Source of the DNA: an uncultured bacterium
GTDB taxonomy: Bacteria > Cyanobacteriota > Vampirovibrionia > Gastranaerophilales > Gastranaerophilaceae
Assembly: GCA_902779645.1 (NCBI GenBank)
Contig: CACZCH010000001.1
Span: 113,542-177,541, forward strand
Length of the DNA: 64,000 nt
Direction: 5' to 3'
The translations under genes and the position numbers were made by a program. Shown here piece after piece: positions 16,000 to 24,118 of this stretch (positions are counted from its first letter, which is position 1; every line of letters begins with the position of its first letter). Under the pieces are notes generated by a model. It saw only the letters and a program-made list of their open reading frames with translations, was not told the origin of the DNA and made no database searches.

Positions 16000-16758
16000 T
16001 TAAATTTGTTCTTCAATTTTTGACATCAAGTCGTCATCGATATCAAAGTTAGCGTATACGTTTTGAACGTCGTCATGTTCTTCAAGCCTGCCTAATAATC
16101 TCATAATATTAACGGCTGTTTTTTCATCTGTAACTTCGATTGTATTTTGCGGTACTCTTGTAAACTCTGCTGTTACAGATTTAAACCCTTCTTTTTCAAG
16201 TCCTTCTGCAATAGGCTGAAGATTAGGAATTGAAGTATAAACCTTGTATTCATCCTCTTCTTCAACTATATCATCAGCGTCAAGATTTATAGCTGCTTCA
16301 AATAGTGCATCAAAATCAACAGAATCTTTTTCAAAAGTTATGCAGCCTTTTTTATCGAACATAAAGCTTACACAGCCTGTTTCACCCAAGTTTCCGTTGA
16401 ACTTTGTGAAGTAGCTTCTTATATCACCTGCCGTACGGTTTCTGTTATCTGTCATAGCTTCTATAACAACTGCAACTCCGCCTGCTGCGTATCCTTCATA
16501 AGTCATTTCTTCATAGTTCTCGTTATTTCCTGCTCCAGAACCTTTTTCTATCGCACGTTTAATATTATCGTTCGGAAGTCCTGCTGCTTTAGCTTTTTCG
16601 ATTGCTGTTCTTAAACGAAAGTTTCCTGCAGGATCAGGACCGCCCAGCTTTGATGCTACAATAAGTTCTCTTGAATATTTTTGAAACTCTGCTGCTCTGA
16701 GTGAGTCTGTTTTAGCTTTTTTGTGTTTGATAGTTGACCACTTTGAGTGTCCGCTCAT
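16000..16758 (-). CDS. yebC: YebC/PmpR-family regulator or ribosome-associated factor
   Basis: 252 residues, full length. The N-terminal signature MSGHSKWSTIKHKKAKTD and 'IEKAKAAGLPNDNIKRAIEKG' are diagnostic, as is 'YEGYAAGGVAVVIEAMTDNRNRT'. Family members are described as DNA-binding regulators and, more recently, as helping translation through proline stretches. It heads the yebC-ybaB-recR cluster; the ATG at 16758 has AGGGGA upstream. Confidence 0.96.
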   Translation of the reverse strand: MSGHSKWSTIKHKKAKTDSLRAAEFQKYSRELIVASKLGGPDPAGNFRLRTAIEKAKAAGLPNDNIKRAIEKGSGAGNNENYEEMTYEGYAAGGVAVVIEAMTDNRNRTAGDIRSYFTKFNGNLGETGCVSFMFDKKGCITFEKDSVDFDALFEAAINLDADDIVEEEDEYKVYTSIPNLQPIAEGLEKEGFKSVTAEFTRVPQNTIEVTDEKTAVNIMRLLGRLEEHDDVQNVYANFDIDDDLMSKIEEQI

Positions 16759-16838
16759 AAATTATATCCCCTTTTCTATAATAGTTTATTATTAACGCTA
16801 GACAATAATACAAAAAATATGCTCAAATATCAAGTATA

Positions 16839-16847
16839 TGGTATTAT
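16839..16847 (+). promoter_or_regulatory. Extended -10 immediately before rnpA ATG (leaderless start)
   Basis: TGG-TATTAT (TATTAT at 16842-16847), then 7 nt, then the rnpA ATG at 16855. No Shine-Dalgarno is visible between them. Confidence 0.5.
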
Positions 16848-16854
16848 AAATAAT

Positions 16855-17199
16855 ATGTTGCCAAAAGATTACAGACTAAAAAAACGTTCGGCATTTTCAG
16901 CTACATACAGAACAGGAAAAACTTTGCATAAAGACGGAATTACAGTTTTTATCGGCAAAGAGAAAACCAATGATTCTCCTACAAGAGTCGGATTTGTTGT
17001 AAGCAAAAAGATTCATAAACGTGCTGTTAAGCGAAATAGAATAAAACGGCTTATGAGAGAAAGTTACAGACTTCTTATAAAGGAGGGAGCTGTATCTGAT
17101 AAATATTTATCTCTGATTTTTGTAGCTTCTTCAAAACTTTTGGGTAAAAATTTAAAAGAAGTTGACGATGCTATGCGAAAGCTGGTATATAAATTATGA
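16855..17199 (+). CDS. rnpA: Ribonuclease P protein component
   Basis: 114 residues from the ATG at 16855 (MLPKDYRLKKRSAF, the canonical RnpA start). The frame is open further upstream, but that part would overlap yebC and has no homology. The conserved RNA-binding motif 'KKIHKRAVKRNRIKRLMRESYR' (from residue ~54) is complete. With the RNase P RNA it trims tRNA 5' leaders. rpmH, which precedes rnpA in most bacteria, is not present here. Its stop overlaps the start of the next gene (ATGA). Confidence 0.96.
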   Translation: MLPKDYRLKKRSAFSATYRTGKTLHKDGITVFIGKEKTNDSPTRVGFVVSKKIHKRAVKRNRIKRLMRESYRLLIKEGAVSDKYLSLIFVASSKLLGKNLKEVDDAMRKLVYKL

Positions 17200-17744
17200 T
17201 TGACGGGATAGTTACACCTGCATTAAGAGACATAGATTATCTTGCGCCTGCGGCACCTTATCCTGTTGAAGTATCAGGTATTACGGTTCATCAAAATCCT
17301 ATATACAGATATTCAATACCGACTGATGAACAGCCTGTACTGCTCATTAAAGATTATATACCTGACCACAACGGTAATTTTATCGCGCCGGGGTATTATC
17401 AGCTTGGATTATCTGATGACAGAGAGTTTTTGTACTTAATTGAATCCAAAGATTTACGCGCCGTTATACCTGTTTTTAAGATTGCGGAAAATGAGCGGGA
17501 AATGCATAAATTGTATGCAAAAAATAAAGAACTTACCAGAAAAGAAAAACAAGAAAGAGCAAAGAAAAAACGCGAAGCTAAAAGACAAGAGATTATAAAC
17601 AAAAAGTACGGAGTTACAGGCGCTACCCCTCCGCAAGAGTACGAGCACATGGAAGCATCAATTGAATACATCCCCAATGGTGAATACTATTTAATCAGGT
17701 ACGAAAAAGGATATATTCGCGCTTGGGGCGCAATAAAAAAATGA
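17196..17744 (+). CDS. Unknown protein translationally coupled to rnpA
   Basis: 182 residues, no recognised family. Residues 1-~105 are strand-rich with 'PIYRYSIPTDEQPVLLIKDY' and 'GNFIAPGYYQLGLSDD'. A very basic helix at ~110-145 (RKEKQERAKKKREAKRQE) and a small C-terminal strand region follow. No signal peptide. The ATG overlaps the rnpA stop (ATGA), so the two are translated together. YidD usually occupies this position, but this protein lacks the YidD motifs. It abuts the flagellin gene convergently. Confidence 0.75.
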   Translation: MIDGIVTPALRDIDYLAPAAPYPVEVSGITVHQNPIYRYSIPTDEQPVLLIKDYIPDHNGNFIAPGYYQLGLSDDREFLYLIESKDLRAVIPVFKIAENEREMHKLYAKNKELTRKEKQERAKKKREAKRQEIINKKYGVTGATPPQEYEHMEASIEYIPNGEYYLIRYEKGYIRAWGAIKK

Positions 17745-18572
17745 TTACAACAGTTGAAGCGCCATAGCCGGCATTTGGTTTGCTGTTGCAAGAAGCGTTG
17801 CACAAGCCTGCTGTAAAATTTGATACTTGATAAAATCGCTAGAAACTTTCGCAATATCCGCGTCGCGAATTGTAGAAATAGATGATGTTAAATTGTTAGA
17901 ATTAATTTCTGCAAGCTCCAACGCACACTCCAGTCTGTTTTGGGAAGAACCGATTCTCACTTGGTAAGCAGAAACATTATCCAATATTTTGTCCAACTCA
18001 TCCAAGCAAGAAGGGTTTGTAATATCCCAATCTTCTATCTCGTCAATTTTGCTCAAGTCCATCGTTGTATCAATCGAGATTCGTGAACTTTCTGAACCAT
18101 CTATCCCAACTTGAATATTAATGCTATTTGAAATAAGATTGCCCTCTGAATCATACTCTCCAAATAGCTTTATATCATTAAATTCAGCATTCTCCTTTAT
18201 GCGCTTTATCTCATCAACTCTTGCTGATATTTCGGCTTTGATTGCTTTTACGGAGGCTTCACCATAAGTCCCGTTTGCTGATTGTTCGCATAAATTCCGA
18301 ATTCTGATTAAATGATTTGATATTAATTCTGCGTTGCTGTCAGCTGTTTCCAGCATATCGTTACCTATGGAAATATTTTCAGAAGCAACACTCCAAGCCC
18401 TTAACTTTGTTTCCATATTCTTCATCATGGCATAATTTGCAGGATTGTCTTTTGAATGGTTAAGTTTATATCCTGTTGTTAATTGTTCAATTGCAGTATT
18501 AAGTCCCCTAGTCGCTGCACTAAGGTTACGTTGTACCATTAAACTTGTAAGATTTGTTCTTAAGCTAATCAA
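17745..18572 (-). CDS. fliC: Flagellin
   Basis: 275 residues. The N-terminal D0/D1 region (residues 1-~140: SLRTNLTSLMVQRNL, 'QLTTGYKLNHSKDNPANYAM') and C-terminal D1/D0 region (SSISTIRDADIAKVSSDF ... ILQQACATLLATANQ, ending QLL) are both present, with only a short middle domain. It is the filament subunit, exported by the flagellar type III system. The start is TTG at 18572: a TAA lies directly upstream in frame, and the residues after TTG align with the flagellin N-terminus. Only a weak GGAT-like ribosome site precedes it. No other flagellar gene is adjacent, and I see no good sigma-28 promoter in the 180 bp upstream. Confidence 0.95.
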   Translation of the reverse strand: MISLRTNLTSLMVQRNLSAATRGLNTAIEQLTTGYKLNHSKDNPANYAMMKNMETKLRAWSVASENISIGNDMLETADSNAELISNHLIRIRNLCEQSANGTYGEASVKAIKAEISARVDEIKRIKENAEFNDIKLFGEYDSEGNLISNSINIQVGIDGSESSRISIDTTMDLSKIDEIEDWDITNPSCLDELDKILDNVSAYQVRIGSSQNRLECALELAEINSNNLTSSISTIRDADIAKVSSDFIKYQILQQACATLLATANQMPAMALQLL

Positions 18573-18698
18573 TTAAACACACATCCGTATATTAACATTA
18601 CATTCATTTAGGGGAAATCCATATCTGCCCAATCTTTATATTCCACATTTTTGTAACTTGCTAACAGCTGAAATGGATTGATTTACAAATATTTACAA

Positions 18699-18735
18699 CA
18701 AAAAAAGGGCGAAGCCTTTGGCTTCGCCCTTTTTT
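18699..18735. terminator. Bidirectional terminator between flagellin upstream region and rpsT
   Basis: GGGCGAAGCC (18707-18716), loop TTT, and GGCTTCGCCC (18720-18729), with an A-run on the left and a T-run on the right. On the minus strand it ends the rpsT transcript. Confidence 0.93.
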
Positions 18736-18752
18736 GTAATCTTTTAACTGAA

Positions 18753-19019
18753 TTATTCAGCTATTTTCTTGATAGCAAGAACAAGTCTTGATTTCTTTCT
18801 TGCAGCTGTATTTTTATGTAAAACACCTTTTGAAACAGCTTGGTCGCATAGTTTGTAAACATTAGAAATAGCTGCATTTAAAGCTTCTTTGTCTTTTGCT
18901 TCTGCTAAAGACAATGCTTTTTTGATTGCAGTTTTGATTTCAGATTTTACTGCTACGTTTCTTACTCTGTTTGCTTCTGCTGTAAGAATTCTTTTCTTTG
19001 CTGACTTAATATTTGCCAT
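18753..19019 (-). CDS. rpsT: 30S ribosomal protein S20
   Basis: 88 residues, all-helical and basic. It starts MANIKSAKKRILTAE and has 'VYKLCDQAVSKGVLHKNTAARKKSRL', the S20 signature. It binds the bottom of the 30S body. Monocistronic, with a strong terminator 18 bp after the stop; the ATG at 19019 follows GGAAG. Confidence 0.97.
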   Translation of the reverse strand: MANIKSAKKRILTAEANRVRNVAVKSEIKTAIKKALSLAEAKDKEALNAAISNVYKLCDQAVSKGVLHKNTAARKKSRLVLAIKKIAE

Positions 19020-19188
19020 TTGTATTTCTTCCTTTCGCTGCGGTTTGAATTTAAAGTTAATGACTCTTTAAACCAAAACCAATTCACTTGAGGATAGTGA
19101 GTAACTAAATTATAAACATAACAAAATTTATTGTAAAGGGGTAAATTTATGTTCTTATATAGTATCAAAACAGTATAATATCAGAAAA

Positions 19189-19659
19189 CTAACCCAATCT
19201 CATAAGCAAATAATGAACACCGTAAGCATACAATACACCGTATGCTGCGCCTACAAAAACCTGCATAGGAGTATGCCCGAGAAGCTCTTTTAGTTTGCCA
19301 CCCGCTTCTGCCAAATCTTGTTTATAAACATCCATTATTATTCTGTTTAAGCAGGCAGCCTGTTTTCCTGCCGCACGCCTCACACCTGCTGCGTCATACA
19401 TTACAATACAAGCAAAACCGATTGCTATTGCAAATTCGATTGAATGAAATCCGTTTATAAGTCCGACTGCGGTAGAAAGTCCCATTACACCTGCCGAGTG
19501 AGAACTTGGCATTCCGCCTGTTGTAGTAAATAATCTGACGTCCAATTTTCTTTTTATAATCAAGAACACAAAGCATTTAATAACCTGTGCCGTAAATATT
19601 GCCGTAAAAGCGGTAAAAATTACTTCTAAGCCTGTATTTAAAATATGGGAAAGCTCCAT
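19189..19659 (-). CDS. Divergent PAP2 family membrane protein (DUF212)
   Basis: 156 residues from the ATG at 19659, which has AGGAG 6 nt upstream (two TTG codons precede it). Four or more hydrophobic helices. Motifs: 'GGMPSSHSAGVMGL' and 'YDAAGVRRAAGKQA', 'LKELLGHTPMQVFVGA', which define the DUF212/YuiD family related to PAP2 phosphatases. The substrate is not known; a lipid phosphate is likely. It is 9 bp downstream of the prenyltransferase gene, so it could act on prenyl or undecaprenyl phosphates. Confidence 0.9.
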   Translation of the reverse strand: MELSHILNTGLEVIFTAFTAIFTAQVIKCFVFLIIKRKLDVRLFTTTGGMPSSHSAGVMGLSTAVGLINGFHSIEFAIAIGFACIVMYDAAGVRRAAGKQAACLNRIIMDVYKQDLAEAGGKLKELLGHTPMQVFVGAAYGVLYAYGVHYLLMRLG

Positions 19660-19668
19660 CAACAACTC

Positions 19669-20538
19669 CTATTCTCCAAGTATTCTATTTCTTAGTTTAT
19701 CCAAAATATTTTTAAAAATTTCAGACGGATACTTTTCAATTATACTATAACATTCTTCTATAAGTGTTTTAAATTTATTCTTCGCCTCTTCGAGTCCGTA
19801 CAAAGATACATAAGTAAGCTTATCCGAAGCTTCATCTTTACCGATGGATTTACCTAATTCTTCAAAAGAAGATATCTCATCCATAATATCGTCATATATT
19901 TGGAATGCTAATCCAAACTTTGTCGCAAATTCATCAAATTCATTGAATGTTTTCGTATCTCCGTTTGCACAAATTACACCAAACCTTACAGCAAGTCTAA
20001 ACAGAACGGCAGTCTTGTTTAAGTGTATAAAGTCAAGAGTTTCCTCAGGTGACTTTACTAATTTTCCCCCTTCGGACTCAATATCAACAACCTGTCCTGC
20101 AATAAGCCCGTAAGCTCCGGCAAATTTTGTATATTCATGTATGAGTCTAATAATCTGCTCAGCCGATAATTCGGTTGATTTTTCTATAATAAGCTGAGGA
20201 GCAAATGTTAACAATGCATCTCCTGCCAAAACTGCGTTTGCTTCTCCAAAGACCTTATGATTAGATGGCTTACCGCGTCGGAAATCATCGTTATCCATAC
20301 ACGGCAAATCATCGTGAATTAAACTTTGAACATGTAACATCTCTAATGCGCAAGCACATGGCAGTACTTTGTTAATATCACACCCTAAAATTCTTGCTGT
20401 TTCAAGGCACATTACAGGTCTGAGTCTTTTACCCGGAAGCATTAAAGTATACTTCATCGCCTTAAAAATATCCTCAGGATAAACAATTTGTAAATATTCA
20501 TCCAGCTTTTTATCAATAAGATTAATCAAGTCCTTCAT
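19669..20538 (-). CDS. ispA: Polyprenyl (farnesyl/geranylgeranyl) diphosphate synthase
   Basis: 289 residues. The first Asp-rich motif is DDLPCMDNDD and the second YDDIMDE (written DDxxD elsewhere), with 'GKRLRPVMCLE' and 'GLIAGQVVDIESEG'. It makes C15 or C20 diphosphates from IPP and DMAPP. Chain length cannot be fixed from sequence alone. It overlaps rsgA by 17 bp and precedes the DUF212 gene, forming rsgA-ispA-DUF212. Confidence 0.94.
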   Translation of the reverse strand: MKDLINLIDKKLDEYLQIVYPEDIFKAMKYTLMLPGKRLRPVMCLETARILGCDINKVLPCACALEMLHVQSLIHDDLPCMDNDDFRRGKPSNHKVFGEANAVLAGDALLTFAPQLIIEKSTELSAEQIIRLIHEYTKFAGAYGLIAGQVVDIESEGGKLVKSPEETLDFIHLNKTAVLFRLAVRFGVICANGDTKTFNEFDEFATKFGLAFQIYDDIMDEISSFEELGKSIGKDEASDKLTYVSLYGLEEAKNKFKTLIEECYSIIEKYPSEIFKNILDKLRNRILGE

Positions 20539-21520
20539 TTTCTATATCCTTATAAATATTCTGTTTTAACGTATTTCTCGCACTCTGGCGTTTGCGAGAG
20601 CTTATTTTTACCGCTATATTATCATTGTGCTTTTTGTGTGTAGATTCTGTTTTTGTACCTTGATACTTAACTTTTTCTTTATAAGATTTAGCTTCTTCAA
20701 CAAATTCAAGATAGCTCTGATATCTTGTTTCATCAATTTTATCAAGATTTTCTTTAACAGAACAGCCTGTTTCATTAATATGCAGACAATCCTGAAATCT
20801 GCACTCAGCTCTGTATTTGTTAATCTCGGGAAACAATTTATCCACATCATGAGGTAAAATAAAATCAAATTTTAAATTACTGAACCCCGGAGTATCAACA
20901 ATTCTGGTATTATCGTTAATAGTTACAATTTCGCAGTGTCTTGTTGTATGTGTCCCTCTCTGAGTCTTGTCGCTGACCTCTTTTGTTCTGAGGTTTAATC
21001 CTGTTACGGCATTAATTAAACTCGACTTCCCGACACCCGATGAACCGCAGAGTACAGAAGTTTTACCGCCTAAAACTTCTTTAAATTCTTCCAAACCTAA
21101 ACCCTCAAGAGCAGAAGTAAATAAAACGTCATACCCCAAAGGTTCATATATTGAATAAACTTTTTCTATCATCTTGTCATCAAAAGACAAATCGTTTTTG
21201 TTAAAACAAAGGACCGCTTGAATTCCATAGTACTTGGCAAACGAAATATATCTGTTTAATTGAGAAAAACTTAAATCCGGTTCCTTGACGGCAGATATAA
21301 TTATAACTTGATCAATATTTGAAACTGAAGGTCTCGGGATATAATTTTTTCTCGGCATAATTTTTTCGATTGCACCTGATTCAAATTCAACAAAATCACC
21401 AACAAGAACAGATTGTTTAGTCTTTTTTAAAACTTCACGAAGTTTGCATTCAAACATTTCACCGTCTGAATAAACATAATAAAAATCAGAATGAATTTTA
21501 TATATCTGTCCTGTTAGCAT
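20522..21520 (-). CDS. rsgA: Small ribosomal subunit biogenesis GTPase RsgA
   Basis: 332 residues. Circularly permuted GTPase: an N-terminal OB-fold, then G4 (CFNKNDL), G1 (GSSGVGKSSL) and G3 (DTPGF), and a C-terminal zinc site (CRFQDCLHINETGC). It assists late 30S maturation. The tail beyond residue ~285 is unusually long and basic (KKHNDNIAVKISSRKRQ). No Shine-Dalgarno precedes the ATG at 21520; a TGC-TACAAT -10 box lies 6 nt upstream. Confidence 0.96.
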   Translation of the reverse strand: MLTGQIYKIHSDFYYVYSDGEMFECKLREVLKKTKQSVLVGDFVEFESGAIEKIMPRKNYIPRPSVSNIDQVIIISAVKEPDLSFSQLNRYISFAKYYGIQAVLCFNKNDLSFDDKMIEKVYSIYEPLGYDVLFTSALEGLGLEEFKEVLGGKTSVLCGSSGVGKSSLINAVTGLNLRTKEVSDKTQRGTHTTRHCEIVTINDNTRIVDTPGFSNLKFDFILPHDVDKLFPEINKYRAECRFQDCLHINETGCSVKENLDKIDETRYQSYLEFVEEAKSYKEKVKYQGTKTESTHKKHNDNIAVKISSRKRQSARNTLKQNIYKDIENEGLD

Positions 21521-21526
21521 ATGTTT

Positions 21527-21535
21527 ATTGTAGCA
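21527..21535 (-). promoter_or_regulatory. Extended -10 immediately before rsgA ATG (leaderless start)
   Basis: Minus strand: TGC-TACAAT, 6 nt, then the rsgA ATG. Confidence 0.55.
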
Positions 21536-21559
21536 TAAGGGAGTTTATAGATTTATAAA

Positions 21560-21668
21560 ATTTGCTTCCACTCTCTTCAGCCCCTCTCAAGAAACGTGAC
21601 ATTTAGTCACCTTTCTTTCGGCAGAGTGCAAAATTCAAAAAAAAAACTTCTCTAAACGAGAAGCTAGG
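21560..21668 (-). other. Structured non-coding region upstream of rsgA
   Basis: In the 388-bp gap 21521-21908 I see no gene. Read on the minus strand it holds a terminator-like hairpin (CTTCTC-loop-GAGAAG, about 21650-21663) followed by a run of ten T. Next comes an outer pair CACTCT/AGAGTG enclosing a 12-bp hairpin (AAGAAA-G-GTGAC with its complement, 21589-21617, one mismatch). It could be a small RNA or an attenuated leader. It matches no riboswitch class I know. The right part of the gap is AT-rich and carries a sigma-28-like promoter on the plus strand. Confidence 0.4.
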
Positions 21669-21844
21669 AAAATTAATTAGGAAGGGATTTAGGGATTTAA
21701 AATTTTTTGATTTACATCTTACATATATATAAAGTATATAGAATTTTTAGAATTTCACTTTTTTATAAAATCGTTACAAATCTTTACAAAAATATCTAAA
21801 ATGTAAACATTTGTAACAATTTTGCAAAAAAATACTAAAAACCC

Positions 21845-21872
21845 TAAAGTTTTTGACTAAATGTGCCGTTAA
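21845..21872 (+). promoter_or_regulatory. Sigma-28 (FliA/SigD)-like promoter for the 401-residue unknown gene
   Basis: TAAAGTTT at 21845-21852 (perfect -35), 12 nt, then GCCGTTAA at 21865-21872 (7 of 8 against GCCGATAA). The -10 ends 36 nt before the ATG at 21909. Confidence 0.7.
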
Positions 21873-21908
21873 TATTCATGAAACAAGGGAAAAATAAAGG
21901 ACCAAAAA

Positions 21909-23114
21909 ATGGGACTCTCGGCATCACAAGTAAAACTTTTAGGCATTACATCTCGTATGCATGATATTGAACTCCAAGCTCAATATATAATGAACGAGAA
22001 AGTATCGCTTGCAACTCAAGAGGATGCAGCGTACGAAGAATATAATGCTGCCTTGGATGCAAAGAAAATTCAAGTAGGTTATGCAAACGGAATTAGTACA
22101 AAATATATTGATGCAACATTCTCAAATGTCTGCGGATTTGATGAATCAGGAAGCAGAAGAACGCAGTATGCTTTGACTGATGCAAGTACAGGTAGAATGA
22201 TAGTGGAAGATGATGTTTATGAAAACTATCAAGATTACAGTAACGATAAATACTCTTTTGCTTGGGCGATGTTAGGCTTTGTTGAAAGTGAAGACGGTAC
22301 ATATTCGGATTTCGCATGGGATAATGATGATTTTTCGTGGGGGAACTGGGGTAAATGTGTCGGTTCAAATGCAACAGACGGTGATGTAACTTCAGATGGT
22401 CATGTGTTATGCCTTATGACTGATGTTGAACGCGAAGTTTATAATAATCATTCTGATGACACAAAACTTTCAGCTGCTTATTCTGAATATGAAGAAGCAT
22501 TAGAAGGCGACGATTTTAACAAACAAAAAGACGCCTTGAAAGCATTCCGCGATATTTTGTATTCGAACAGTTCCTGGGTAAATGAGATTTATGACTATAT
22601 GAGATTGGATAAATCCGTTGATAAAGATGAAAGTATTATGAACCAAGTGTATCTGAGTGATTTTCCTGATGAATTTGATGAAACAACTCAAAGAAAATTC
22701 CAATATTATGTAAATCTTTTTGAAGGAATACAGCAAGCAGGCGGTTGTATACCGACAAGTCGTTTTTCAAAAGAATTCTCAAATGATAATGATTGGTTTA
22801 ACAGCGTTGTTAATTCAGGCAAAGCAATCTTAAATGTTTATAACCAAAGCGGTTCAAAGAAAGGCTGGCAGGAAACCAGTGTTGCAACTTCTATAAACGA
22901 AAATTATTTAAAAGAAGGGCAAGATGATACAAGAATAAAAAAAGCTGAAGCTAAATATGAACACGAATTAAGTCAGATAAAACGTAAAGATGCGCAGTTT
23001 GACAAAGATTTGAGTAAACTGGAAACGGAACGTAATGCTCTTACAAAAGAAAAAGAATCTATTGATAAAGTTATAGAAGATAATATTGACAGAACGTTCA
23101 AGATATTTAGTTAA
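21909..23114 (+). CDS. Unknown 'GLSASQ' family protein with C-terminal coiled coil, under flagellar-type promoter
   Basis: 401 residues. The N-terminus MGLSASQVKLLGITSRMHDIE, followed by 'LQAQYIMNEKVSLATQEDAAYEEY', belongs to a family I have seen only as hypothetical proteins in gut bacteria of this type. Residues ~60-330 are acidic and Asn/Asp/Ser/Trp-rich with no recognised domain. Residues ~340-401 are a heptad-like coiled coil (KAEAKYEHELSQIKRKD ... ETERNALTKEKESIDKVIE) ending DRTFKIFS. No signal peptide. AAAGGA precedes the ATG, and the promoter matches sigma-28. Helical N- and C-termini around a variable acidic middle, with flagellar-type expression, suggest a filament- or hook-associated or type-III-exported protein; this is inference. 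Confidence 0.75.
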   Translation: MGLSASQVKLLGITSRMHDIELQAQYIMNEKVSLATQEDAAYEEYNAALDAKKIQVGYANGISTKYIDATFSNVCGFDESGSRRTQYALTDASTGRMIVEDDVYENYQDYSNDKYSFAWAMLGFVESEDGTYSDFAWDNDDFSWGNWGKCVGSNATDGDVTSDGHVLCLMTDVEREVYNNHSDDTKLSAAYSEYEEALEGDDFNKQKDALKAFRDILYSNSSWVNEIYDYMRLDKSVDKDESIMNQVYLSDFPDEFDETTQRKFQYYVNLFEGIQQAGGCIPTSRFSKEFSNDNDWFNSVVNSGKAILNVYNQSGSKKGWQETSVATSINENYLKEGQDDTRIKKAEAKYEHELSQIKRKDAQFDKDLSKLETERNALTKEKESIDKVIEDNIDRTFKIFS

Positions 23115-23121
23115 CCAGTTG

Positions 23122-23745
23122 TTATTTTTTCTCGCTAAATTGTTGTAAATAATCTTTTGGGCGTAATCTTGACCAATTGATATTTGTCTTTTTTTTGAAT
23201 GCCGGAACTCCCGCTATTATACTGTTCGGTTTATCAAATTTTTTTGTAATTATTGAACCTGCTCCGATTACACAATTATCTGGAATTGTTGTATTTTTGC
23301 AAATACAAACATTTTTTCCTACCCAAACATGATTTCCTATTTTTACGTACTTCCCAATATTCAATATTTCTTTAGTTTCACAATCAAATATTGAATGTGT
23401 ATCTGAGCAATCAACAGATATATTAAACGAAAACATACAATCTTCACCAATTTCTACAACCGAATTATCCTCCACTAACCATATTCTTATACCATTTGAT
23501 GTTGTATTCTTCCCAACTGTAAGAGTACAGTTGTTCGCTGGGCAATCCGGCATGCCGATTTGTATCTCACCATAAAAATCAGTGACACTTTCATCCAGTA
23601 TAACCTTATTATTGTCACCATAGATAAATATATTCACTTTAACATTGCTATTCTTCCGAATTACATTATTCAGACCGTGAATGCGGACCTTTTTATATTT
23701 ATTTCTAAGTTTATCTATAATGTTTTGTAAAAAAACGATTCTCAT
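23122..23745 (-). CDS. Hexapeptide-repeat acyltransferase (LbetaH, WcaF/Maa-like)
   Basis: 207 residues. The left-handed beta-helix repeats include 'VDCSDTHSIFD', 'IGNHVWVGKNVCICKNTTIPDNCVIGAGSIITKKF' in short hexads, and the catalytic-type His in 'IGNHVWVG'. Such enzymes acetylate sugars of surface polysaccharides using acetyl-CoA. The ATG at 23745 follows GAGGT. No glycosyltransferases are adjacent, so the acceptor is unknown. It converges on the coiled-coil gene (7 bp apart). Confidence 0.9.
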   Translation of the reverse strand: MRIVFLQNIIDKLRNKYKKVRIHGLNNVIRKNSNVKVNIFIYGDNNKVILDESVTDFYGEIQIGMPDCPANNCTLTVGKNTTSNGIRIWLVEDNSVVEIGEDCMFSFNISVDCSDTHSIFDCETKEILNIGKYVKIGNHVWVGKNVCICKNTTIPDNCVIGAGSIITKKFDKPNSIIAGVPAFKKKTNINWSRLRPKDYLQQFSEKK

Positions 23746-23803
23746 TTTACCTCGTCGCAGAATGCCGACAATTTGTCATAATATTAGAACAATAATGTGA
23801 AAT

Positions 23804-24073
23804 ATGCAAGAAGAATTAAAAAAATATTTCAAGACAGGAATTGCAAAAGTTGTTAAACAGAACAGAACTAAATCAATAACAAAAAGTTCTGATGAAATTG
23901 GAATGCATAAAGCTATATGGGCTGATTTAGAAAATGGTATTAAAGACCCTCAATTTTCAACACTATGGAGAATAGCAGAAGGTTTGAATATTAAACCTCA
24001 TGAGTTAGTAAAATTGATTGAAGATGAACTCGAAGAAGATTTTTCTTTTCAGGAAGATACTTTTAGAAAATAA
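23804..24073 (+). CDS. Small XRE-family HTH regulator
   Basis: 89 residues. Residues ~20-70 form a Cro/CI helix-turn-helix ('ITKSSDEIGMHKAIWADLENGIKDPQFSTLWRIAEGLN' read as successive helices) followed by an acidic tail. Probably a DNA-binding regulator with an unknown target. Start ATG at 23804, no clear ribosome site. It is divergent from the acyltransferase gene (58 bp apart). Confidence 0.8.
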   Translation: MQEELKKYFKTGIAKVVKQNRTKSITKSSDEIGMHKAIWADLENGIKDPQFSTLWRIAEGLNIKPHELVKLIEDELEEDFSFQEDTFRK

Positions 24074-24118
24074 GGTAATTATATACAATGTTACAGTAAG
24101 ATTCTGTCAGAAAGGCGG

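Noticed and set aside
16747-16854. N-terminal extension of rnpA
   Set aside because: Overlaps yebC and its upstream region; RnpA homology starts at MLPKDYRL.
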